Source of the DNA: a bacterium
GTDB lineage: Bacteria; UBA9089; CG2-30-40-21; SBAY01
Length of the DNA stretch: 21,843 nucleotides
Assembly: GCA_040757115.1 (NCBI GenBank)
Contig: JBFLYA010000046.1
Location: 1 to 21,843, forward strand
Reading direction: 5' to 3'
Positions 13,601 to 21,716 of the stretch are shown here, one piece after another; position 1 is the first letter of the stretch; each line of letters starts with the position of its first letter. Under the pieces are notes generated by a model that saw only the letters and a list, made by a program, of their open reading frames with translations, was not told the origin of the DNA and searched no databases. The position numbers were made by a program, and so were the translations under genes.

Positions 13601-16600
13601 ATGAAACGAGTAGTGATTATTCTGGCAATATTACTTCTATTGGCGAAGGAATCCACTGCCTCGTTAAGTGATTTCCTTAATCCTGGGAGTGCGACTCAAA
13701 TCAGTGGCACAGTCACATCAATTATTGATGGAGATACCATTAAGGTTGAAATGTCTGGCACGGAAACTACGGTTCGATTATTAAGTATTGACACTCCAGA
13801 ACTTATGGATGAGCCTTTTGCTCAAACCGCAAAAGATTTTGCCTCTCAAACATTATCAACTCAACCCATCCAATTATTTTATTCTAAAAACCCCACTCAA
13901 CAATGGGATGACTATGGTAGATTGTTAGCGGTTGTGGTTAAGGATGACGAGATATTCAATCTTAAACTCCTTGAACAAGGGTTAGCTGTTCGGATGTTTA
14001 TCTTTAACGATATTATCAAATTCCCTGCCTGGGAAGATGTAGAAATCTGGGCAAGACAACAGGGATTAAATATCTGGTCAAATATTAATCAGAAAGGAAT
14101 ATTTATCAATGAAATTAACCCGAATCCTGCTGGAACAGATACAGATGCAGAATTTGTCGAATTATATAATAATACTGCAACTGCGGTGGATGTAAGTAAT
14201 TGGGCATTTATCTCTATCTATAATGAATTTATTATCCCTGCTGGAACAACTATTCCTGCAAATGGATATTTAATCATTGCCCGGACTGATACCGCCAGTT
14301 TTAAACAAATATACACAACCACACCACCATCTACGATTATTATCGATGCTGGAGATAATTTAATCCTGCGAAATAGTTATATTCCTGAAGAAGACCTGCT
14401 CATTCATCTTAAGGCAGATGATAAATCTTATCAAGATTCCCTGACCTACAATTTGGAGTGGGATAATGGTGATGCAAACGACACAGGAAGAACCCTTGAG
14501 CGAAAAAGCCTTTCTCTTACCAATGTTGGCGATAGCGAAGTAGGTGGTGTGGATGATTTGAACTGGGATGCAAGTCTTAATTTAAAAGGCAGTCCTGGAG
14601 AATCTAACATCCGTGATGAATTAGATGTGGCAAGCTGGATTATCACCTGCCAGCGGACTACGGGGGCTATCTGCACCGATGATTTTCAAACAAAAATCAT
14701 CCCTTATAAGGCAAATATTGCGGCGATGGGACTACTTGAAAAAGGCGGCTATGAAGGAATAGTCAAAAAGTGGATAGAATGGTTTTTCGCACACCTTGAG
14801 TGGGGAACAATATATGATTATTTAGTGCAAAGTGACACTGAAATATCCATCTATCCAGCTGAAGCAGAGGATAGAAATCTTGTCACCTTCTTTTCTCTAT
14901 TAAAAAAATATTATCAGGCAACTTTCGATGTTGATTTCTTAAAAAATTATCAAAGCCAACTTAATGAGATGGGAATATGGTTGCTTTTTGTGCTTCAAGA
15001 CTTCAATGATTATTTAATATGGACAAATACAAATAATGGTGGGGAGCGAAAATTATTGATAAATAATGCAGAATCCTATCACGGGTTAAAAGATTTAGCC
15101 AGCCTTTATTTTGACCTTGATTTTGATGATAATCTTACTCAGCGTGATCTTTTTAATAGCGGAGCAGAATCTATAAAACAAGCCATAAATACAGAATTAT
15201 GGAACGCTAATTCGTATTATTGGGAAAAAGATAATTTAGGGAATAAAACAGCGTGTAATTGGGCGACCGTTTATCCAGATGCCGTTTCACAACTACATAC
15301 CATCTTGAATAATGTTAATCTACCAGAGGATTCCATAAGTGGGGGACTTTATCAAACCTTTAGCCATTTCCCACCTGATACAGATTTTTATGCTGAAGTT
15401 AGTTATGCGGCAAGTTTAATGGCAGATACAACCAATACCGAATTATATCAAGATTCCATTATGGCTAATGTCATCAATCAAGGTTATCCTTCACCATGGG
15501 ATGTTGAGGATGCCGGCTTTTATCTGCTTGCGGAAAATAGACTTGCAGAGGTTGAGGAGATTCAACCACTTATCAATCAACCTCAAGAACTTTGCCAGAA
15601 TTTTATAGATTCGAGGATGCTGATTCCCTGGGGAGGTATCCAGGCACAATTTATGAATACTGCCCAACCAAGCCAGACAGACGGTGTCAATCATGAAGTC
15701 CCTTCAGAGGCAACCAGTCAAGCACTACTTTATGCCGCCGCTACCAATGATAAGGCATTTTTTGATGAACAATTTGAGATTTTAATAGATAATCATCTCT
15801 CCCCAAAAGATGTTTTAGTCTGGAAATTGAAACCAAATAGTGAATGGTGGGAAAATAATGGTGGTAGTTACGCTAATGCAGCCATTGATGACCTGCGGGC
15901 TATTCGAGGATTACTTTTAGCCTATGATAACTTTGGAGATGAAAATTATTTAAATTATGCCAGATTACTTGCCGCTGGACTAAAAAGCCATAATATCGAA
16001 GGAAATGAATTGCGGGATTATTTCGCCTGGAATGATGGTCTGGAAAACATTAGTCAGGATGTTGTTTTAAGTTATATTGACCTTGCCACGATAAAAAGAT
16101 TAACTGAGTTTGATACTGGCTGGGAAACAATCCTTCAGACTAACAAAAATATTATGCTTGGTGGGACGACCACCTCAGGTTTATTTTACCACAAATACAC
16201 TTCAAACCAAAACCAATATTATGGGATGGAAAACAGTTTTATTAATATGATTCATTCGGCGTGGACTGCGGAGAATTTAGCCCGCTACTGGAAGATTACC
16301 GCAGACCAGGAATGTAGAACCGCCTCGACAAAATTCCTGGATTTTGCCAAAAACGAGTATAATACTTATGGAAAAATTTATGGGCAATATGATATTAATA
16401 CCGGAATACACAGTGTTGAATATGAAGATATTGCTGTTTATTCAATTATCGCCAGATTAGCCTTTATACTTGGTGATTTTGAATTTGCCAGCACATTAAA
16501 AAAAAATAAAATCCTGAATTATCAAAATAAAGAGATAAAAAGTCAAACCGTAGGTTGTTTTGGATTTGATTGGACAAATCCTTATGCCTTTGTCTGTCTT

Positions 16601-19600
16601 GAGGCTTTATTAGCCCTTTTTGAATTAGAGGCGAAAGAAGAATATCTTATTCGGGGTAAAGTTGTTAGTTTTTCAAATAAAACGCCGATTGAAGGTGTTC
16701 TGATGACACTTTCTGGCACTACCTTTGATATATTTACTACGGGTGCAAATGGTTATTATGAATTTAAAGGCACACCAGGGGGAACTTATACCATTACTCC
16801 ATCTAAAACCGAATATGTATTTTATCCAAGAACAATTAAACCTTTAAATACTCATTATGATAATTTTGATTTTGAAGGTTATTGTGGCAAGATTACCTCT
16901 GTTTCACCTGTTGCCGGGACAATAGGAATTCCTATCACGATTACTGGTGAAGGATTTACAGAGGAGGAAATTCGAATAAGTTTTGGGGGCGTTATTACGG
17001 TGATGATGATTAAATCCAGTCCTCTGGGAACATTTACGGCGATTTTTACTGCTCCTGCCCAGCCCTCCGCAACGATAACGATTACGGCGTATGGAAGTAT
17101 TTCAACAATGGTTGGGATTAATTATTTCTTCCTCAAGGCGTTACACCATTTTACCATAGGCACAATTACCTCACAAATAGCCGGGAAAGGTTTTGAGATT
17201 TTTATCAGTAGCCTCGATGCCCACAATGACATTTTTGAATATAGTGGCACGGCGACATTGACAGATGACTCGATGACCATCTTTCCTTCTGAAACAACAC
17301 CTTTTAGTGCAGGTAATTGGAGTAGCAATGTGCTGATTACTAAAGTCGGCACAACCACGATTAAGGTTTTAGCTGAAAATAAAACAGGCATAAGCAATTC
17401 TTTTCTTGTTAGCCCGGCACCAATAAATAAATTAGTTTTTGTTACATCCACTCAGACTATTACCGCGGGCAGTTCCACTGCCTTCATTCTTTTTCAGACA
17501 CAGGATGAATTTGGTAATCCATCACCGACTCAAGCTGATGTCCAGATTCAACTTTTGAGTTCGAGTTTAAAGGGTCAATTCTCTCTGACCAAATCTCCCT
17601 GGCTACCTACAAATACTATCACACTTGCCTCAGGAACCGATACAGGTGGATTTTATTATTTAGATACATTGGTTGGAACACATACGATTATAGTCAAAGA
17701 TGGAGTCTGGGTAGCTGGGACTCAATCTGTCATTGTTAATCCTGCGGTGATTGACCATTTTACATTTCAGACCATCACCACACAAACCGCAGGTCAAGAA
17801 TTTCAGATTCAAATTCAAGCCGTAGATGTTTTTGAGAATCTTGTTAATTTTAACGGAACGGTTAGTTTGACGGACACATTCCCCGGGATAGCGACATTTA
17901 CCGCCGGTATCTCGCAGGCATCTGTGACGATAACAAAAGCAGGGACGACTTCCATATTTGCTTTATTTGAGAGTAAGTCTGGCACCAGTAATCCTTTTTG
18001 GGTAAATCCAGCTGAATTTTCTCAGTTGACCATTGGCACGATTACCTCACAAATCGCCGGTCAGCCATTTACGATTAAAATAACGGCTCTGGATGTCTAT
18101 GGGAATATAGCCACATACAGTCAAACTGCGGATTTAAAGGCAGAAACTACCTCCCAAATTACCTTTACTCAAGGTATCTACGAAGGCACGCTAACCATAA
18201 CAAAAGCAGGCACAACCACTGTTTACTGTTCGGGGTTCATTAATTACTTTATCTCCGGTACAAGTAATCAATTCTTTGTTAGACCAGCTGTCTTAGACCA
18301 CTTTGCCTTCGGGACTATCTCCTCTCAACAGGCAGGGATTGAATTTGAGATTGAGATTACAGCCTTTGATGCCTACAAAAACATTGCTACTTACACGGGT
18401 ATTGCCTATCTAAATATTTTACCCTATCAAACTAATCCTTTTACCAATGGATTTTGGAAAGGAACCGTGACGACAACTAAATCAGGCACAACAACGATTA
18501 TTGCCTTTATTGACAATAAACAGGGCACAAGTAATGATTTCTGGGTTAGCCCGGCAGATTTAGACCATTTCTCCTTTGCCACGATTACCGACCAGATTGC
18601 AGGACAGGGATTTGGAATTACCATTATTGCCAGGGATATTTATGAGAACATCACCAATTATAATGATAAAGTTAAATTACAGGATATTTCAAATACCCTT
18701 ATAGGCACATTAACCGATAATTTTAAACAAGGTTTATGGCAAGGGACGGTGAGTATAACCAGAGCAGGCACTACCTGTATTTTTGCTACCTCAAATGGTA
18801 AGAACGGAACAAGTAATACCTTTTCTGTTAACCCGGATGCCCTCAATAAAATCGTCATTAGCCCACCGGAGAAGGTATTAGGGATAGAAGATGAATGTCA
18901 GTTTAATGCCTCTGGATTTGATAAATATGAGAATGAGATACTCGGATTAGATTACACCTGGCAGACAATAATTGGCAATGTTAATCCTTCGGTAGGCAGA
19001 TGGACATTATTTAAAGCTGGAATTATACTCACTACCGGAACATTAACCGCAAGTTACGGGCCAATTATTGGCTATGCCACGATTACTGTGGAAAGTGGCA
19101 CCTTAAGTTATATAATCATTACGCCGTCAATAACCACAATGGTTGTTGGAGAAAGTAAAATATTTTTCGCTACCGGCTATGACAAATATGAAAATGAGCA
19201 GGTAATCGAAGGGGGGTTTTGGGAAATAGAGAATGGAATAGGTAATATTTCTCCATCTATGGGCACATGGACAAAATTTACTGCAGGTTTAAAAGCCGGT
19301 TGTGGCAGGTTAAAATACCAGTTAAATCAAGTATTAGCCTTTGCGACTATTACTATTTTACCAGGCACACATACCTGTTTTCAAATTGGCACTATTTCTT
19401 CTCCACAAATCGCCGGTGTGCCATTTGCCGCCACAATTACTGCCCAGGATGCCTACGGAAATATTATTGATTATACCGGAAGTGTGATTTTGACCATTTC
19501 TTCTGGCAAAATATCTCCGAATGCAGTTAATCTTACCTATGGGATATGGACAGGGACAATAACTTTGCTAAACTCGGCAGAAAATGTATTTCTCACGGTT

Positions 19601-20674
19601 CGAGATACAGTGAAAGGCACAAGTAATCTTTTTAGTGTTCAAGCCAATGTTTTTGACCACCTTAAAATAAGTGAGATTGGTCTGTCGCAATTGATTAATT
19701 CTCAAATTCCTATTGTCATCACTGCGGAAGATGTTTATGGAAATATCAACACAGATTTTAATGGGACTTTTAGCCTGACAGATGATACGGGCACGATTGA
19801 GCCTGATGAAGGCTCTTGTATTTCAGGCAAATGGGCAGGTTCAGTAACTATCTCAAAGGCAAAACCTAATATCAGAATTACCGTTATTTCTTCAAATAAG
19901 ACCGGGATAAGTAATCTATTTACTACCCTCATCGATAATGATTTAAACATAACTCTTGTAGAGGAGAATACATCTATTGAGATACCGAGAGGGATTTTGC
20001 CAACAGATTTTTACATCGTTATTGATAAAGAACCTGAGGAAGAAGCAATGGAGATAAATATAGCCAATTCATTGTTATCCCATGACCCTACAGTGAAGGG
20101 GATAGCAGATTCATTACGGTTATTTCAGCCATATAATAAAGATAATAAGCCGATAGAAGTGGGGACTGATTCTTTTATTTTGATTTCCCTGCCTTATTTA
20201 GATGAAAATCAAGATGAGTTTGTTGATGTGCCTGATGCAAAAATACCTGAGATGTCACTTAAAATATATAAATTAGAGACGGCAAGTCCTATCCGTTGGA
20301 TAGAAGTCGAAGGTTGTTCGACAGTTCATCCTTATAAAAATATTGTTAGTGCCTATGTGCCGCGATTTGGTATCTATATGTTACTTGGACAGATTATCCC
20401 TGAAAATCTTAATCTCATTGTTGTCTATCCCAATCCGTTCAAACCTATTCGTGGGGATAGGGAAATTATATTCGATGGTTTGCCTGTAAATACCTATATC
20501 AGAATATATGACATCTCTGGAAGTTTGATAAAGGAAATTCACGATGCCTCAACCAGTTATCCCTGGGATGTAAAAGATGCTTATGGACGGGATGTTCCCA
20601 GCGGTATCTATATTTATCTCATCACCAATGATAAAGGGATGAAAAAAACAGGCAAGATAGCGATTATCAGATGA
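13601..20674 (+). CDS. Giant secreted multidomain protein: SNase, lamin-tail, GH8-like toroid, Ig repeats, sorting-like tail
   Basis: 2357 residues. A signal peptide (1-20) is followed by a staphylococcal-nuclease-like domain (34-159) with all key residues: D43, D45, R59, D64, E67 and R107 (equivalents of D19, D21, R35, D40, E43, R87). A lamin-tail-like domain spans about 167-275 (INEINPNPAG, AEFVELYN). A large helical region at about 340-1010 looks like an alpha/alpha-toroid; its second half resembles glycoside hydrolase family 8 (VPSEATSQAL with E703; NAAIDDLRAIRGLLLAYD with D763/D764). Next come a carboxypeptidase-regulatory-like domain (1015-1095) and an IPT/TIG domain (1097-1175). About ten Ig-like repeats of 85-110 residues (1181-2112) follow, eight ending in a GTSN-F-V-type or similar motif and two (1750, 1837) of a different subtype. 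The C-terminal segment has YPNPFKP (about 2276) and a FlgD-like tail. Probable role: surface enzyme degrading extracellular DNA and perhaps polysaccharide. Confidence 0.85.
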   Translation: MKRVVIILAILLLLAKESTASLSDFLNPGSATQISGTVTSIIDGDTIKVEMSGTETTVRLLSIDTPELMDEPFAQTAKDFASQTLSTQPIQLFYSKNPTQQWDDYGRLLAVVVKDDEIFNLKLLEQGLAVRMFIFNDIIKFPAWEDVEIWARQQGLNIWSNINQKGIFINEINPNPAGTDTDAEFVELYNNTATAVDVSNWAFISIYNEFIIPAGTTIPANGYLIIARTDTASFKQIYTTTPPSTIIIDAGDNLILRNSYIPEEDLLIHLKADDKSYQDSLTYNLEWDNGDANDTGRTLERKSLSLTNVGDSEVGGVDDLNWDASLNLKGSPGESNIRDELDVASWIITCQRTTGAICTDDFQTKIIPYKANIAAMGLLEKGGYEGIVKKWIEWFFAHLEWGTIYDYLVQSDTEISIYPAEAEDRNLVTFFSLLKKYYQATFDVDFLKNYQSQLNEMGIWLLFVLQDFNDYLIWTNTNNGGERKLLINNAESYHGLKDLASLYFDLDFDDNLTQRDLFNSGAESIKQAINTELWNANSYYWEKDNLGNKTACNWATVYPDAVSQLHTILNNVNLPEDSISGGLYQTFSHFPPDTDFYAEVSYAASLMADTTNTELYQDSIMANVINQGYPSPWDVEDAGFYLLAENRLAEVEEIQPLINQPQELCQNFIDSRMLIPWGGIQAQFMNTAQPSQTDGVNHEVPSEATSQALLYAAATNDKAFFDEQFEILIDNHLSPKDVLVWKLKPNSEWWENNGGSYANAAIDDLRAIRGLLLAYDNFGDENYLNYARLLAAGLKSHNIEGNELRDYFAWNDGLENISQDVVLSYIDLATIKRLTEFDTGWETILQTNKNIMLGGTTTSGLFYHKYTSNQNQYYGMENSFINMIHSAWTAENLARYWKITADQECRTASTKFLDFAKNEYNTYGKIYGQYDINTGIHSVEYEDIAVYSIIARLAFILGDFEFASTLKKNKILNYQNKEIKSQTVGCFGFDWTNPYAFVCLEALLALFELEAKEEYLIRGKVVSFSNKTPIEGVLMTLSGTTFDIFTTGANGYYEFKGTPGGTYTITPSKTEYVFYPRTIKPLNTHYDNFDFEGYCGKITSVSPVAGTIGIPITITGEGFTEEEIRISFGGVITVMMIKSSPLGTFTAIFTAPAQPSATITITAYGSISTMVGINYFFLKALHHFTIGTITSQIAGKGFEIFISSLDAHNDIFEYSGTATLTDDSMTIFPSETTPFSAGNWSSNVLITKVGTTTIKVLAENKTGISNSFLVSPAPINKLVFVTSTQTITAGSSTAFILFQTQDEFGNPSPTQADVQIQLLSSSLKGQFSLTKSPWLPTNTITLASGTDTGGFYYLDTLVGTHTIIVKDGVWVAGTQSVIVNPAVIDHFTFQTITTQTAGQEFQIQIQAVDVFENLVNFNGTVSLTDTFPGIATFTAGISQASVTITKAGTTSIFALFESKSGTSNPFWVNPAEFSQLTIGTITSQIAGQPFTIKITALDVYGNIATYSQTADLKAETTSQITFTQGIYEGTLTITKAGTTTVYCSGFINYFISGTSNQFFVRPAVLDHFAFGTISSQQAGIEFEIEITAFDAYKNIATYTGIAYLNILPYQTNPFTNGFWKGTVTTTKSGTTTIIAFIDNKQGTSNDFWVSPADLDHFSFATITDQIAGQGFGITIIARDIYENITNYNDKVKLQDISNTLIGTLTDNFKQGLWQGTVSITRAGTTCIFATSNGKNGTSNTFSVNPDALNKIVISPPEKVLGIEDECQFNASGFDKYENEILGLDYTWQTIIGNVNPSVGRWTLFKAGIILTTGTLTASYGPIIGYATITVESGTLSYIIITPSITTMVVGESKIFFATGYDKYENEQVIEGGFWEIENGIGNISPSMGTWTKFTAGLKAGCGRLKYQLNQVLAFATITILPGTHTCFQIGTISSPQIAGVPFAATITAQDAYGNIIDYTGSVILTISSGKISPNAVNLTYGIWTGTITLLNSAENVFLTVRDTVKGTSNLFSVQANVFDHLKISEIGLSQLINSQIPIVITAEDVYGNINTDFNGTFSLTDDTGTIEPDEGSCISGKWAGSVTISKAKPNIRITVISSNKTGISNLFTTLIDNDLNITLVEENTSIEIPRGILPTDFYIVIDKEPEEEAMEINIANSLLSHDPTVKGIADSLRLFQPYNKDNKPIEVGTDSFILISLPYLDENQDEFVDVPDAKIPEMSLKIYKLETASPIRWIEVEGCSTVHPYKNIVSAYVPRFGIYMLLGQIIPENLNLIVVYPNPFKPIRGDREIIFDGLPVNTYIRIYDISGSLIKEIHDASTSYPWDVKDAYGRDVPSGIYIYLITNDKGMKKTGKIAIIR

Positions 20675-20701
20675 AGTCATAGTGTCGTGTTGAGCAAATT
20701 C

Positions 20702-20880
20702 GGTAACTATTCAGCCACTGATTAACACGGATTAGCACGGATGAATAGCAGAGGGCAGAAGGCAGAGGGCAGAGGACAACAGGAGAAAAACCCTTCAGCC
20801 TAATTACGGACACGGAAAACGGACACGATTTACGAATTTTCAGTGTTTCATCCGTGTCCATCTGTGGCTGAATAGTTGCC
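20702..20880. repeat. About 180-bp inverted-repeat element with heptad core
   Basis: Left arm from 20702 (GGTAACTATTCAGCCAC) and right arm to 20880 (GTGGCTGAATAGTTGCC) are inverted copies, each extending through an ACACGGAT-type phrase. Inside are four heptads GCAGAGG, GCAGAAG, GCAGAGG, GCAGAGG (20748-20775). The element starts 28 bp after the stop of the giant gene. The 64-codon minus frame across it is not a credible gene. Confidence 0.68.
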
Positions 20881-21048
20881 TTAAATCTTATCTGTAATCT
20901 TTCTCCATCATCCTTCTTTTTACTGAATAGTTACATTTTAAATTAAAGTGCCCATTCCTCCTTTCCTTTTGCGGGGTAGTCTTAACATCTTCCTCGTGTT
21001 TTCCTTTCTTACAACTCGCTTTATTTCCCTCTGCAAATTTCTTACCTT
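20881..21048. other. AT/pyrimidine-rich spacer
   Basis: Contains one more dispersed motif (CTGAATAGTTAC, 20923-20934). I see no gene, promoter or clear terminator in the rest. Confidence 0.4.
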
Positions 21049-21384
21049 TCATCTCTCAAAAATTCTCCTTACCACATCATATATCATTTTTATTTCTTCA
21101 ATATCTCTTTTTCGCAGGAAAGCACTGATTTTACTAATGAGCTGTTCCTCCTTAATATTCTTTTCTGCTGCCCCAGAAAAAGAAAAAAGCTCTTTAATCT
21201 CAACCTTTAAGGCAGAAGCAATTTTTTCAAGTCCTTCTAGAGAAGGAGCCCGTTGACCTCTTTCTATTAGTCCAATAAAGTTATCACTAAAGTCAGTGAG
21301 TTCAGCAAGTTTAGATTGACTCATATTCATTTGTTTCCTTAATTCAAAAATTCTTAACCCAAGTTGTCTTTTAATATAACTCAT
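21049..21384 (-). CDS. XRE-family helix-turn-helix transcriptional regulator
   Basis: 111 residues. The N-terminal HTH_3 domain spans about 5-65: LGLRIFELRKQMNMSQSKLAELTD, then the recognition helix region SDNFIGLIERGQRAPS, then LEGLEKIASALKVEIKELF. All hallmark positions of Cro/C1-type domains are present. The C-terminal 45 residues are charged and helical (EEQLISKISAFLRKRDIEEIKMIYDVVRRIFER) and probably dimerise. GGTGGAG lies 9-10 nt before the ATG. No restriction, phage or toxin partner is visible next to it; the nearest right-hand items are an interrupted ORF and an IS end. Such regulators often control themselves and a divergent neighbour. Confidence 0.88.
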   Translation of the reverse strand: MSYIKRQLGLRIFELRKQMNMSQSKLAELTDFSDNFIGLIERGQRAPSLEGLEKIASALKVEIKELFSFSGAAEKNIKEEQLISKISAFLRKRDIEEIKMIYDVVRRIFER

Positions 21385-21446
21385 CAGTTTGTCTCCACCT
21401 TGTTTGTTATAGTATATGATATTTTTTAAAAAAATAATACAAACTG
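21385..21446 (-). promoter_or_regulatory. Regulator leader bounded by an 8-bp inverted repeat
   Basis: CAGTTTGT (21385-21392) and ACAAACTG (21439-21446) are perfect inverted copies bracketing an AT-rich segment with a TATACT-like -10 (minus, near 21411-21416). The proximal copy touches the start codon. It is a candidate autoregulatory operator or leader stem. I found no well-spaced -35 box. Confidence 0.35.
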
Positions 21447-21634
21447 AGAGCGTTGCAAATAAGATTGGGATTTAATGCAGGTTTTATTTAGTAATGGAGA
21501 GATAGAACTTGCCAAAGTAGGAAAAGAGATATAAAATTGGAACTTGACATCAAAGGAGGGTGTAGAATTAGGGAGTTATGGATTTGGTAGTAGCGTGAGA
21601 GGGCCTAATGTTTTGGATAAAATAAGTCGATAAA
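21447..21634. other. Spacer without a recognisable gene
   Basis: Only short frames (a 19-codon one at 21476-21535) without good ribosome sites. A TTGACA at 21544-21549 has no matching -10 box at normal spacing. Confidence 0.4.
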
Positions 21635-21701
21635 GATAACAGAAGTAAGTCTAAATTCTTTAGGAGGGGAGTAATGAATACAAAAGAGGACTTCTGTTAT
21701 C
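21635..21701. repeat. 12-bp perfect inverted repeat around a ribosome site
   Basis: GATAACAGAAGT (21635-21646) and ACTTCTGTTATC (21690-21701) pair perfectly across 43 nt that hold AGGAGGGGA and an ATG. The right arm lies inside the codons of the short ORF. In RNA this would loop out the ribosome site; as DNA it could be an operator pair. Confidence 0.55.
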
Positions 21702-21716
21702 AGGGTATTTCATTTC
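21674..21716 (+). pseudogene. Start of an unknown ORF interrupted by an IS end
   Basis: ATG at 21674 follows a strong AGGAGGGGA (21662-21670). About 14 codons (MNTKEDFCYQGISF) run before the sequence enters the insertion-element end near 21717, and the frame then stops at 21737-21739. The excellent ribosome site and abrupt loss of frame suggest a real gene cut by insertion. The product is not recognisable from so few residues. Confidence 0.45.

Noticed and set aside
20667-20861. 64-codon minus-strand frame after the giant gene
   Set aside because: Runs through the 20702-20880 inverted-repeat element and overlaps the end of a real gene; composition reflects the repeat.
20948-21256. 102-codon plus-strand frame
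   Set aside because: Antisense to the well-supported XRE regulator gene.
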